Source: Paenibacillus validus NBRC 15382 (GTDB lineage: Bacteria > Bacillota > Bacilli > Paenibacillales > NBRC-103111). From it: 64,000 bases of DNA. The notes beneath the pieces were generated by a model. That model made no database searches. It was given only the letters and a program-made list of their open reading frames with translations, and was not told the origin of the DNA. Of the stretch, positions 1 through 7,994 are shown piece after piece. A program made the translations under genes and the position numbers. The stretch's first letter is position 1. Every line of letters begins with the position of its first letter. The stretch is taken from positions 124,001-188,000 of the forward strand of contig NZ_BIMH01000001.1 of assembly GCF_004000985.1 (NCBI RefSeq), read 5' to 3'.

Positions 1-748
1 GCGCCACCTCCTGGAAGGCCCCGCTCCCGTTCAGCTCTTGAATCGGCAGCACCTTCAGCTTCAAATGGCGGGCATAGATTTCGCTCAGGATGGCCGGCAG
101 ATCGTCGGCCGAGCTGGTCACGAACGATTTGGCGTCCGTTTCACCCGCAATCCGTTCGAGCGCCGATTGGTTCAGCTGACCGTCGGCATTCAGTCCGATC
201 GTATAGATCGGAATGCCTTCGGTCTTGGCCCGCTCGACCGCTCCGGCCAGTTCCTTGTCCGACTGCTCCTGCGTCCTGCCGGCAGGCAGCGAGTTGTTGC
301 CGTCCGTCAGAAGGACGACCAACGGGGTATGAGCGGGATCGGCTCCGTTCTCCAGCACCTTCAACGCCTCATTCACACCGACGGCCAGATCGGTGTAAGG
401 CCCGCGGTCGAGCTGGTCGATGAAAGTCTTCACGCTCTGCTTGTCCGACGCGTCCTTCATCAGGAGCATCGCTTTCTCGCGCATAATGCGGTCCGTATAG
501 GCGACGACGCCGATTTTGTCGCCCTGTACCGAAGCCATGTCGACAAAAAGCTTGACGGCTTCGAAGCTTACCTTATTCACGTCGCTTTCGTTCATGGATG
601 TGCTGACATCCACCGCAAGCACGGCGTCCATTCTCGCATCGCCGGCCGGCCCGGCCGGCCCGGCCGTCTGTGCCGCAGCCGTCTGCAGCGGGAGCACGGC
701 CAGCAGCAGCGGCAGCAGCGTGCGCGGCCATAGGTTTCTTTTTCTCAC
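1..748 (-). CDS. VWA-domain protein, 3' end outside window
   Basis: The minus strand reads as a secreted or anchored von Willebrand factor type A protein. The start is GTG at 748: an in-frame TGA lies just upstream and GGAGG sits about 11 nt before it. The first ~25 residues form a signal-peptide-like segment (basic RKRN, then a Leu/Ala core ending near QTAAAQ). The MIDAS motif DVSTSMNESD follows, then the VWA landmarks VVLLTDGNNS and IYTIGLNADG. VWA domains bind metal and ligands; no specific role can be given. The reading frame stays open to base 1, so the C-terminus is missing. A long plus-strand reading frame over the same bases is a shadow. Confidence 0.85.
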   Translation of the reverse strand, partial: MRKRNLWPRTLLPLLLAVLPLQTAAAQTAGPAGPAGDARMDAVLAVDVSTSMNESDVNKVSFEAVKLFVDMASVQGDKIGVVAYTDRIMREKAMLLMKDASDKQSVKTFIDQLDRGPYTDLAVGVNEALKVLENGADPAHTPLVVLLTDGNNSLPAGRTQEQSDKELAGAVERAKTEGIPIYTIGLNADGQLNQSALERIAGETDAKSFVTSSADDLPAILSEIYARHLKLKVLPIQELNGSGAFQEVA

Positions 749-938
749 AGCGGGTCATTCCTCCAAACAAGCGCCTGCGCCCGAAGGCTGTCGCTCTTGT
801 AGTATTTTGTCGGATAGGGTTGTACAATGTTCATTACAGTCGCTAGTAATTTAATATAATATCTGGTCCTAAATAAAAATGCTACTCAGCGAATTCTTAT
901 CATTTTCTTAAGATTCTCGCTGTCCTGGGGAGAGTGCC

Positions 939-1109
939 ATGCTAACCTTGATCGTTTTGCTTGTCGCCGCATTGTATGCAGGGGTCCGATTGCTGACGTT
1001 CGTCTATTATAAAAAACACGACATTTCGCTCGCACAAATCGACGAAGCTTTGGCCGGACGCTTCAAGGAGGTGTCACATGAGTCCAAAAAAACCCATCCA
1101 ATTGACTAA
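939..1109 (+). CDS. small membrane protein (56 aa)
   Basis: ATG is preceded by GGGGAG at good spacing. The product is 56 residues: a hydrophobic N-terminal helix (about residues 2-23), a basic patch YYKKHD, and a short amphipathic tail. Its stop lies 32 nt inside the next gene, which begins at 1078 in another frame, so the two are probably translationally coupled. No family is recognised. The helix, RBS and overlap make a real gene likely; it may act with the zinc-ribbon membrane protein downstream. Confidence 0.6.
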   Translation: MLTLIVLLVAALYAGVRLLTFVYYKKHDISLAQIDEALAGRFKEVSHESKKTHPID

Positions 1110-2052
1110 GACGATGCGAACGGCCTATTTGTTTCAACGTCTGCGCCAATGCAAGCGCTGCGGCGCCTACACCTGCCTGGACGCCGAGAGCTGCCCGGAT
1201 TGCGGCGCGGTGCAGACGTGGATGCCGCTTCCGAAGCCCGCGGAGGCGGTGAGCCGGCAGCGCGCCTATACGGACATGCTCGTTCTCGGCATCTTCGCGG
1301 CGGCGGGCTTTCTTGTGGCGCGCAGCTTTGCCGAGATGGCGGCTGCCTTAGGGACCGGCGCGGTGCTGATCGCGGTTTACGCCAGAATCCGCCAAACCTA
1401 TGAGCCTTATCTCCTTAGACGTATATTGAGCCGTCTACTCCTGCAAGAACATGAAAAAATTCGTCGAGGTCTGCTGCAGGATATCGACAAGGCGGAAGCC
1501 GACCTGAAGGCCGAAGACTACAAATCGGCGTACGAGAAATTCCGCGAAATCGGATTTTTCATCAAAGACAACCCGATCCGGCTGCTCAAGCTCATGTGCC
1601 TCAACCGCTTCATTCTGCGCAGCGATATGGAGCTTGAGCTGACCTCGCTCATTCCGGACCGGTTCGACGGCGATTTTGTGGCCTATCTGCTGGAGGTCGG
1701 CCGGGTCAAGCCACAGCTCATTGACCGGCCGACGATCCAATATGTCGTGAAGCACCGCGAACAGATCGAACGACTTCCGCACGGTTCGGAAGTGCTGACG
1801 GCAGCAGCCGCAGCGGCGCTGCGCATCCGGTCGCATCTGCCCCTCTACCGCAGCCTTGTGCTGGATTATGCCGACGCGCTGCCGGAGGACCGGCTGCGCC
1901 GGCTTCAACAGCTTGCGGCAGAACGCGCGGACGAGGATCCCGAGCTGTTCGAACGCGTGCGGCAAACGGTGAACCGCCGCTTCGGCGGCGACGCGTCTAA
2001 GCCGCAAGCCGTACCGGTACTGTCCGGTGAAGATGCTCATTCCAAATCGTAA
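1078..2052 (+). CDS. zinc-ribbon membrane protein of unknown function
   Basis: A 324-residue protein. Two CxxC knuckles (CKRC at about 25-28 and CPDC at about 39-42) form an N-terminal zinc ribbon. Two closely spaced transmembrane helices follow (about 68-105), then a ~215-residue cytoplasmic-looking helical domain rich in Leu, Arg and Glu. ATG has AAGGAGGTG upstream. It overlaps the 56-residue membrane gene before it and is followed 14 nt later by another envelope protein gene, so the three form one transcription unit. No function is recognised; similar zinc-ribbon membrane proteins are common in Paenibacillaceae. Confidence 0.8.
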   Translation: MSPKKPIQLTKTMRTAYLFQRLRQCKRCGAYTCLDAESCPDCGAVQTWMPLPKPAEAVSRQRAYTDMLVLGIFAAAGFLVARSFAEMAAALGTGAVLIAVYARIRQTYEPYLLRRILSRLLLQEHEKIRRGLLQDIDKAEADLKAEDYKSAYEKFREIGFFIKDNPIRLLKLMCLNRFILRSDMELELTSLIPDRFDGDFVAYLLEVGRVKPQLIDRPTIQYVVKHREQIERLPHGSEVLTAAAAAALRIRSHLPLYRSLVLDYADALPEDRLRRLQQLAAERADEDPELFERVRQTVNRRFGGDASKPQAVPVLSGEDAHSKS

Positions 2053-2066
2053 AGGCGGGAAAGTTT

Positions 2067-3740
2067 GTGAAGGGGTTTACCTATCAACGTGCGAACCGCG
2101 TCAGAACGGCAGCTGCCGTGATGCTCGCGATCATGCTCGCCCTGGCGGGCTGGAAAACGTATGCGGCGCTGCAGACGGTTCGCGCGTACAAGCAGGCCGA
2201 AGCACATAAAGCCGCAGGGCGGCTGATGGAAGCGGAGGCGCAGTACCTGAAAGCGAGCTCGGTTCCCGGCTTCGACTACCGCAAGGAGGAAATATCCGCC
2301 TCCCTCGCCGAGCTGCAGCCGGTTGTTCACACGATGCGAACCGTGGCCTCGCTCTCCGCTTCGATTGCCGAAGCGGCTGCTTCCGGCAGCGTGGCCGGAT
2401 TGGCAAAGGCGCACGCCGACTACCAGGAAGCCAAGCAGCAGCACGCCGCGCGGGGGGCAGCCGACGCCGAGCGGTTCGCACAGGCCGCAAGCGAAGCGCA
2501 CCTCGAAACGGCGCTCGCGGACGCCTTCTCCGCTGCCCGCAAAGCGGCGGAGAAACGGCTTGCGGGCAGCAAGCCCGCGGACGACACCGGCAGCGCGGCT
2601 TCCGAGCTGATCCTGATTCCCGCGGCGTATTACGGCGGCGACGCCGCCAAGCGCAAAGCGGTGAACGCGCTGCTCCAGAGTCGCGATACGGCGAGGCTGG
2701 ATGCGCTCGCCAGAACGAAGCCTTACAAGGAAGTATGGAAGCTCGGCGAAGAATTGAGGATCTCTTATGAACGGCTGGGCTGGGAGGCGGCATGGATCGC
2801 GCCGAAGCTGGAGAAGCTCGCACTCGGTTCGCTCAGCATCGTCGAGAAGCAGGATTTGGGGAAATTTCTGGACGCTGCGCAGCAGCTCAAATCGTATGAG
2901 GCCTGGGCCGGGCCGGGCAGCAAAATCGACGCGTATGTCGACTCGGTTATCCGCAATCGGCTGGTAAAAGCGGCTGCGCTTGCCGACAGCGGCAAGTACG
3001 ACGAAGCCATCGCCCTGTATCGGACGATCGGCGATTACCGCGACACGTCGAAGGAGCTGCTGGCGGTTGAGCAGCGGAAGCTGGCGAACGACCCTCAGCA
3101 GCTGCTGCAAGCAGCCGGCGCCCCGGGCAAGCTGGCAGCGGTGACGAGGCTCAAAGGACGGGACGGATCCGCGCAGGCGGCAGCTTTGAGCGAGACAGGC
3201 ACGCGGCTTTTCTTTGCGCAGCTGCAAGCGGACGGCAGCCCCGGGCTGCTTGAAACCGAACTGAGCCCCGGCGTGAAGCCCAAGTCGGTGCGCTACTCGG
3301 AGCCGGCAAGTCCGGGCGGCGACAAGCTGCTGCTGATCGAAGGCGTTTCTGCGCAGCGCAAAGCGCGGTATGTGCTCGTGCAAATCGGCAATACCGGGCT
3401 GCATCCGGTTCTTGACGTGGAAGCGGACGCGATAATGTCCGGTCAGGACGGCGAGCTGACGGTTGCCCGTCCGCTGTCGGCGGAAACCGGCGCGTCGGAC
3501 GCGGGAGCCTTGCTGCGCGGCTATTACCGCTACGAGCAGGACCATTATGTGCTTGTTCGAGCGGAAAGCGCTGAGCCGGATCGGGCTAAGAACGAGCCCG
3601 CTCAACCAGAGGAAACAAAGCCCGACCTTGGCAAGCCCCATCCGCCGGAGCCCGACGCGGGTAAGCCCGAAGGTTCCGGCAGCGAGACGCAGCCGGAAAT
3701 ACCTAAGAAACCGGCGGAAAACGGGACTCAAAAACAGTAA
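2067..3740 (+). CDS. membrane-anchored helical repeat protein
   Basis: 557 residues from a GTG start (AGGCGGGAA upstream). One transmembrane helix lies at about residues 14-32. A long Ala/Glu/Lys-rich helical region resembling TPR-type repeats follows (for example EAEAQYLKASS and YDEAIALYRTIGDYRDT). The C-terminal part (about 350-500) looks globular, and the last ~50 residues are a Pro/Glu/Lys-rich linker. The topology suggests a single-pass anchor with an extracytoplasmic domain. It is the last gene of the 939-3740 unit, followed by a strong hairpin. No known family is assigned. Confidence 0.75.
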   Translation: MKGFTYQRANRVRTAAAVMLAIMLALAGWKTYAALQTVRAYKQAEAHKAAGRLMEAEAQYLKASSVPGFDYRKEEISASLAELQPVVHTMRTVASLSASIAEAAASGSVAGLAKAHADYQEAKQQHAARGAADAERFAQAASEAHLETALADAFSAARKAAEKRLAGSKPADDTGSAASELILIPAAYYGGDAAKRKAVNALLQSRDTARLDALARTKPYKEVWKLGEELRISYERLGWEAAWIAPKLEKLALGSLSIVEKQDLGKFLDAAQQLKSYEAWAGPGSKIDAYVDSVIRNRLVKAAALADSGKYDEAIALYRTIGDYRDTSKELLAVEQRKLANDPQQLLQAAGAPGKLAAVTRLKGRDGSAQAAALSETGTRLFFAQLQADGSPGLLETELSPGVKPKSVRYSEPASPGGDKLLLIEGVSAQRKARYVLVQIGNTGLHPVLDVEADAIMSGQDGELTVARPLSAETGASDAGALLRGYYRYEQDHYVLVRAESAEPDRAKNEPAQPEETKPDLGKPHPPEPDAGKPEGSGSETQPEIPKKPAENGTQKQ

Positions 3741-3811
3741 TTCATTGAAGCCATTGCAGGACTTTGGAAAACGAGGATGCGTCGTACTGTTTTTCTCAAG
3801 TGCCTCCCTTT

Positions 3812-3864
3812 GATCACGACAACAATAAAGCCACAGAGATCAAAGTCGTCTGTGGCTCGTGATT
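3812..3864. terminator. two-tier hairpin between convergent genes
   Basis: A perfect 9-bp inner stem (AGCCACAGA at 3829-3837 with TCTGTGGCT at 3849-3857) sits inside an outer ATCACG/CGTGAT stem (3813-3818 with 3858-3863). It separates the plus-strand repeat-protein gene from the 3' end of nagB on the minus strand and probably ends both transcripts. Confidence 0.7.
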
Positions 3865-3882
3865 AAGAATGAAGCTGGCGGG

Positions 3883-4668
3883 CTATCCATATGAAGTCAT
3901 ATCAAACGAATCGTTATCCACATACAAGGTGCAATTCAGGTGGGTGCGAAGGACCGTCGCCGGACATGCTGTCGTAATGGAAAGCTTTAACGTATTCCTA
4001 ACGGCTTCGCGTTTGGTCGGACCCGGCACCATGCAGAATAGTCGGTAAGCGGACATAAGTACAGGGATCGTTAAGGTTAGGGCGTGTGTAGGCACCGCAT
4101 TCAGATCCGGAAAGCACCCGTCGTTGACTTGCTGTTGTCTGCATGCGGTCTCCAGCGGGATCGCTTTAACGGCATAAGGATCAGCGAAATCAGCTACAGG
4201 CGGATCATTGAATGCAAGGTGCCCGTTCTCGCCGATCCCGAGAAATACGAAGTCGATCGGCGCTTCCTGCAGCAATTCCGCATACCTGCGGCACTCCGCC
4301 TCCACTCCGTCGCTGCCATCGATCAGATGAACCACTCCGGGCTGTACTTTGTTGAAGATGCTCCTCTTGAGAAATTCCGAAAACCGTTGCGGCGAGCCTT
4401 GCGGTAAGCCGATGTATTCATCCATATGAAATGCGGTTATTCGATTCCAGTCGATGCCATCCTCCAGAGCTAACTGCTCCAAGAACTCATTCTGGGAAGG
4501 CGCGGCTGCAAATACAATACGAACTTGCTCCTTCTCCTTCAGCCGGTTACGGACTGCTTCCGCCGCCTCGCTTCCCGCTGCCCTACCCAGCTCGCGTCGG
4601 TTGGCATACACCCCGACCTTTAAATGGTCTGCCGTCAAACTTCGCTCAGGCTTGATGCTGATTGTCAT
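3883..4668 (-). CDS. nagB: glucosamine-6-phosphate deaminase
   Basis: 261 residues of the NagB/6-phosphogluconolactonase fold. It converts glucosamine-6-phosphate to fructose-6-phosphate and ammonia in the cytoplasm. The diagnostic motifs are AFHMDEYIGL (about 80-89, catalytic Asp) and GIGENGHLAFNDPP (about 145-158). Length is near the family norm. The gene lies 22 nt downstream of nagA and is the last gene of the amino-sugar operon, immediately before a terminator. The segment after DEYIGL diverges from classical NagB, so an isomerase acting on a related amino-sugar phosphate is possible. Confidence 0.92.
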   Translation of the reverse strand: MTISIKPERSLTADHLKVGVYANRRELGRAAGSEAAEAVRNRLKEKEQVRIVFAAAPSQNEFLEQLALEDGIDWNRITAFHMDEYIGLPQGSPQRFSEFLKRSIFNKVQPGVVHLIDGSDGVEAECRRYAELLQEAPIDFVFLGIGENGHLAFNDPPVADFADPYAVKAIPLETACRQQQVNDGCFPDLNAVPTHALTLTIPVLMSAYRLFCMVPGPTKREAVRNTLKLSITTACPATVLRTHLNCTLYVDNDSFDMTSYG

Positions 4669-4690
4669 ACGGCTCCTCCTCCTTATGCCA

Positions 4691-5842
4691 TTAAGGCTTC
4701 AAGTATTGGGTTTCCCCGCCTACGATGGTCTCTCTAATTTCCAGGGAACCCCGTTCATCAGGTCCTGTAAAGAGCGTGAAGTTGGCAGCACTACCCGGCC
4801 GCAGCCAATCTCCGCCTGGAAAGCCGAGGACACGTGCCGGACGAAGCGTGACCGCTTGAATCGCCTCATTCAGCGTAATTCCGGCAAGCTGTATGGCGCC
4901 TGCAATGCCCACATCCAGAGCTTGGGCAGAACCTGCCAATATCAGCGGTTGGTCTACGGGCGTGAGCTTGCCGTCGGCATGAAGCTCAACTTCCGCTCCG
5001 ATTACGCTTGAATACCGGCCTGGCTTCATGCCTCCGAATTTCACACAATCGCTCACCAGAATGAATTGATCGCGCTTCGCTCGAAGCATCGCCTTTAACA
5101 CAGCCTTACTCAGATGATGGCCATCTGCAATAAAAGTAGCGCACAGCCGGTCTTCCGCCAATTGATTCCATATGTAATGGGGATGCCTCGGTAATACAGG
5201 ATGTGCACCGTTTCCCAGATGCGTCGACAAGGCAGCTCCTGCGGCTACCGCTTGTTCAAGCTGCTCCAGACTAGCGCAGGTGTGGCCTATGCTTACCGCA
5301 ATACCGGCTGCCTTCAGTTTTTCAATAAAAGGGATAGCCCCTTCTCTTTCCGGTGCCACGGTAACCAGGCGGATCCGATTGCCCGACGCCTCTTGCCACT
5401 GGGCAAACTCATGCCAATCGGGATCCCTCACGAACGTCTTGTCGTGAGCCCCGCGTGGACCATCTTCGCCGGAGACATAGGGCCCCTCCAAATGGATGCC
5501 AATTACCGACTTGTTGACATTCGGATATTGCTCACAAGCCTCAGAGATGGCCGTCATGGCTTGCTTGATTCTCTCGAAGCTTCCCGTTATGACCGTCGGC
5601 AAGTAACGGGTAACGCCCTTTTCATACAGCGATTCCGTGACACCGGCCACATCCTGAACCGTTGTGATTTCACCGTTGAAGTCAAATCCGTTATAGCCGT
5701 TGACCTGCAAGTCAATCCAGCCCGGCGAAATCCAAGGAAGCCCTTCCTCTTCAGCAATGGAGCGGACCGAGACGATCAAACCGTTGCTGATTTCTACTTC
5801 AACCGCTTCATTTGTATCAAATCTTATCCCACGGGACCTCAT
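4691..5842 (-). CDS. nagA: N-acetylglucosamine-6-phosphate deacetylase
   Basis: 383 residues of the amidohydrolase family. It removes acetate from GlcNAc-6-P to give glucosamine-6-phosphate, the NagB substrate. Visible landmarks are PGWIDLQVNGYNGFDF, the metal-binding HLEGPYVS, SIGHTCA, STHLGNGAHP and the catalytic LVSDCVKFGG (about 270). The sequence around HLEGP carries GEDGPRGAHD in place of the more usual short loop, so a variant N-acetyl-hexosamine-phosphate substrate cannot be excluded. It sits between a Gfo/Idh oxidoreductase and nagB with short gaps. Confidence 0.92.
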   Translation of the reverse strand: MRSRGIRFDTNEAVEVEISNGLIVSVRSIAEEEGLPWISPGWIDLQVNGYNGFDFNGEITTVQDVAGVTESLYEKGVTRYLPTVITGSFERIKQAMTAISEACEQYPNVNKSVIGIHLEGPYVSGEDGPRGAHDKTFVRDPDWHEFAQWQEASGNRIRLVTVAPEREGAIPFIEKLKAAGIAVSIGHTCASLEQLEQAVAAGAALSTHLGNGAHPVLPRHPHYIWNQLAEDRLCATFIADGHHLSKAVLKAMLRAKRDQFILVSDCVKFGGMKPGRYSSVIGAEVELHADGKLTPVDQPLILAGSAQALDVGIAGAIQLAGITLNEAIQAVTLRPARVLGFPGGDWLRPGSAANFTLFTGPDERGSLEIRETIVGGETQYLKP

Positions 5843-5862
5843 TGATGATCACCCGCCCTTTG

Positions 5863-6888
5863 TCAGGATCGATCCGAATGGTCCAGAACGACTTCACGTT
5901 GTCGTTTAGAAGATTCGTAGGTGCCGAGAATAATGTCCAATGCATGAATTCCTTCTTCGCCTGGCACGATCGGGGCGCGTTTTTCTTGTACGGCGAGGGC
6001 CATGTCACGAATTTGGATGCGGTGTCCGTCCGGAATAACACGGAAAGGCTCGAACGTTGGGATTTGAATATCTTCTCCATCGACCTGTAACAATTCAATT
6101 TCATCTTCTTTATAAATGATGGAACCTTTCTCGCCGTGTATTTCCAATCGCTGACCCAAATCAGGGTATACCGTCGTCGTGATCTCCATCACTCCCATAG
6201 CCCCGTTCTGAAAGCTTAGCAGCGACACGGCCGTATCCTCTACCTCGATGTTTCTAAGCATCGTATGGGCGCGACCGTAAATCGACTTCACAGGACCGAC
6301 GAGCCATTGCAGCAGATCAACCGTATGAATCCCCTGATTCATCATCGATCCGCCGCCATCGATCTCCCAAGTCCCCCTCCAGCCGGCGCTGTCATAATAC
6401 TGCTGACTGCGGAAAATTTTCACATAAGCGTCGCACAAGCTTAATTTCCCAAGCTTACCGTCCGCGATCCATTTCTTTACAAATTGGGCGGCAGGCGACA
6501 TTCTTCTTGGGAAAATAGTGGCCAGCAGCACACCTTGCTCCTTGCATTCCCGAATCATCCGGTGTGCGTCTTCCAAGTGAATCGCCATCGGTTTTTCCAC
6601 CAGTACATGCTTACCGGCCCGTGCCGCAAGTATGGTTTGCTCCGCATGATACCCGCTTGGCGTGCATATGCAAACCACATCGATATCATCGTTGCGCAGC
6701 ATATCTTCAAGCTGCGTATAAAGCTTGCCACCGTGTTTATCCGCGAACTTTTGTCCTTTCTCTGCTTCCGTTTCACAAACCGCAATCAGCTCGGCCTCCT
6801 CAACTTCTTGAATCGCATTGGCATGAATCTCGGCAATAACACCGCATCCCACGATCGCAAACTTCGTCGTTGTTCTTTCCTTCTTCAT
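5863..6888 (-). CDS. Gfo/Idh/MocA family oxidoreductase (first of a pair)
   Basis: 341 residues. The N-terminal Rossmann domain starts FAIVGCGVIAEIHANA; the EKP motif (HVLVEKPMAI, about 95-104) carries the conserved Lys. The C-terminal substrate-binding domain contains GGGSMMNQGIHTVDLLQW with the active-site-type His. Such enzymes oxidise or reduce sugars or inositols with NAD(P). Its start overlaps the stop of the upstream paralogue by 4 nt. The setting between a sugar ABC transporter and nagA/nagB suggests it converts an imported amino-sugar derivative into an NagA substrate; the exact reaction is unknown. Confidence 0.88.
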   Translation of the reverse strand: MKKERTTTKFAIVGCGVIAEIHANAIQEVEEAELIAVCETEAEKGQKFADKHGGKLYTQLEDMLRNDDIDVVCICTPSGYHAEQTILAARAGKHVLVEKPMAIHLEDAHRMIRECKEQGVLLATIFPRRMSPAAQFVKKWIADGKLGKLSLCDAYVKIFRSQQYYDSAGWRGTWEIDGGGSMMNQGIHTVDLLQWLVGPVKSIYGRAHTMLRNIEVEDTAVSLLSFQNGAMGVMEITTTVYPDLGQRLEIHGEKGSIIYKEDEIELLQVDGEDIQIPTFEPFRVIPDGHRIQIRDMALAVQEKRAPIVPGEEGIHALDIILGTYESSKRQREVVLDHSDRS

Positions 6889-7907
6889 CGCTGAATCTTC
6901 CTCTCGTGCACATCTAAAATGGTTGCAAGCCCATCGGCCTTGATGGTCGCTTCCGTTGTCTTAAGAATATCGTTGTGGGTCAGGAGGGAATCCAAGCCTT
7001 GTATACGCCGGATGAAATCTTCCGTAATCGTGCATGGTGGCGAAAGGAGAGGGACCAAGACAGCAGGCTCTCCATTCGTCAGTTGAATCATGGTGCTCTC
7101 TTCTCGAACAAATGGATCCCCTTGCAGCCTTAGCTCGGCGAATCCTTCCGTTCCTGTTACGAAAATCCGTCCGTCACCCCACGTCCAGCTCTTGCCCGGG
7201 GTATGCCAATCGGCATAAAGCTGGGCCACGATACAATCCTCCATGACAACTTGAACGCTTGCCGTATTATAAAAGGTCGGGTGCTCAGGCAAAATCGTTT
7301 TGCCCACGCAGCCATCGAACTTTTCAATTTCTTTTCCCGTAAACCAGCGGAGAAGATCGAAATCATGAACAAGCAGATCAATCAGAATTCCGCCTGAAAG
7401 CTGCTTGGAGAAAAACCAGGCAGGCCGTTTCGATGCATCCAAGCGGTGAGGCTTTCGCATGCCGATCGTGACGATATCGCCTAAAGCACCTTGCTCGAGC
7501 TGCTGCTTCAACGTATAGATGGCAGGATGAAACCGTTCGGTGAGCAGCATGCCGATTTGAATGCGCCCCCTGTCAAGCACAGCCTTCAATCGCTCCAGTC
7601 CTTCCCTGCTTGTGACTGCCGGTTTGTCCAGCATCACATGCTTCCCGCGGCTTTCGCATAGCTCGATGACATCTATTTTATGTGCATTGATCGAAGCACA
7701 GCCAATGACAGCAATGTCGTCCCCCAGCAAGCTTTCTTTATCTTCCGCAAGAGGGATGCCGAATTGGTCAGCAAAGCCTTGGGCCAGCTCATCATTATCA
7801 TCCTCAAATATTCCTGCGCAAGTGTAACCTAATTCCAGCATTTCGCTGATAAATATTCCAATATGCGCATGCTGACAGCCTATAATGGCAAACCGGCGTG
7901 AATTCAT
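6885..7907 (-). CDS. Gfo/Idh/MocA family oxidoreductase (second of a pair)
   Basis: 340 residues. The N-terminal fold begins FAIIGCQHAHIGIF, with a slightly unusual glycine loop. The EKP motif is HVMLDKPAVT (Asp in place of Glu), and GGILIDLLVHDFDLLRWF lies in the C-terminal domain. It is only distantly similar to the adjacent paralogue, so the pair probably catalyses two different steps or works as an oxidation/reduction pair on one sugar. It follows the solute-binding protein gene after an 87-nt gap holding a hairpin. Confidence 0.86.
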   Translation of the reverse strand: MNSRRFAIIGCQHAHIGIFISEMLELGYTCAGIFEDDNDELAQGFADQFGIPLAEDKESLLGDDIAVIGCASINAHKIDVIELCESRGKHVMLDKPAVTSREGLERLKAVLDRGRIQIGMLLTERFHPAIYTLKQQLEQGALGDIVTIGMRKPHRLDASKRPAWFFSKQLSGGILIDLLVHDFDLLRWFTGKEIEKFDGCVGKTILPEHPTFYNTASVQVVMEDCIVAQLYADWHTPGKSWTWGDGRIFVTGTEGFAELRLQGDPFVREESTMIQLTNGEPAVLVPLLSPPCTITEDFIRRIQGLDSLLTHNDILKTTEATIKADGLATILDVHERKIQR

Positions 7908-7947
7908 GTTCGCATTAATCCCCTTTACACCAAAAATATCGCTGGAA

Positions 7948-7981
7948 ATATAGAAGTCCGCTGTTGAGCGGCCTTCTATAT
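7948..7981 (-). terminator. intercistronic hairpin after the binding-protein gene
   Basis: A 9-bp stem, ATATAGAAG (7948-7956) with CTTCTATAT (7973-7981), is extended by a partial CCGCT/AGCGG pairing. No strong U-tract follows on the minus strand. It looks like an attenuator or mRNA-stabilising hairpin that would let the solute-binding protein be made in excess over the downstream enzymes. Confidence 0.5.
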
Positions 7982-7994
7982 TCCTGCTATGAAA

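Noticed and set aside
38-733. Long plus-strand reading frame (231 codons)
   Set aside because: It is antisense to a VWA protein with a clear MIDAS motif and signal peptide; the plus-strand product is Arg/His-rich and family-unlike.
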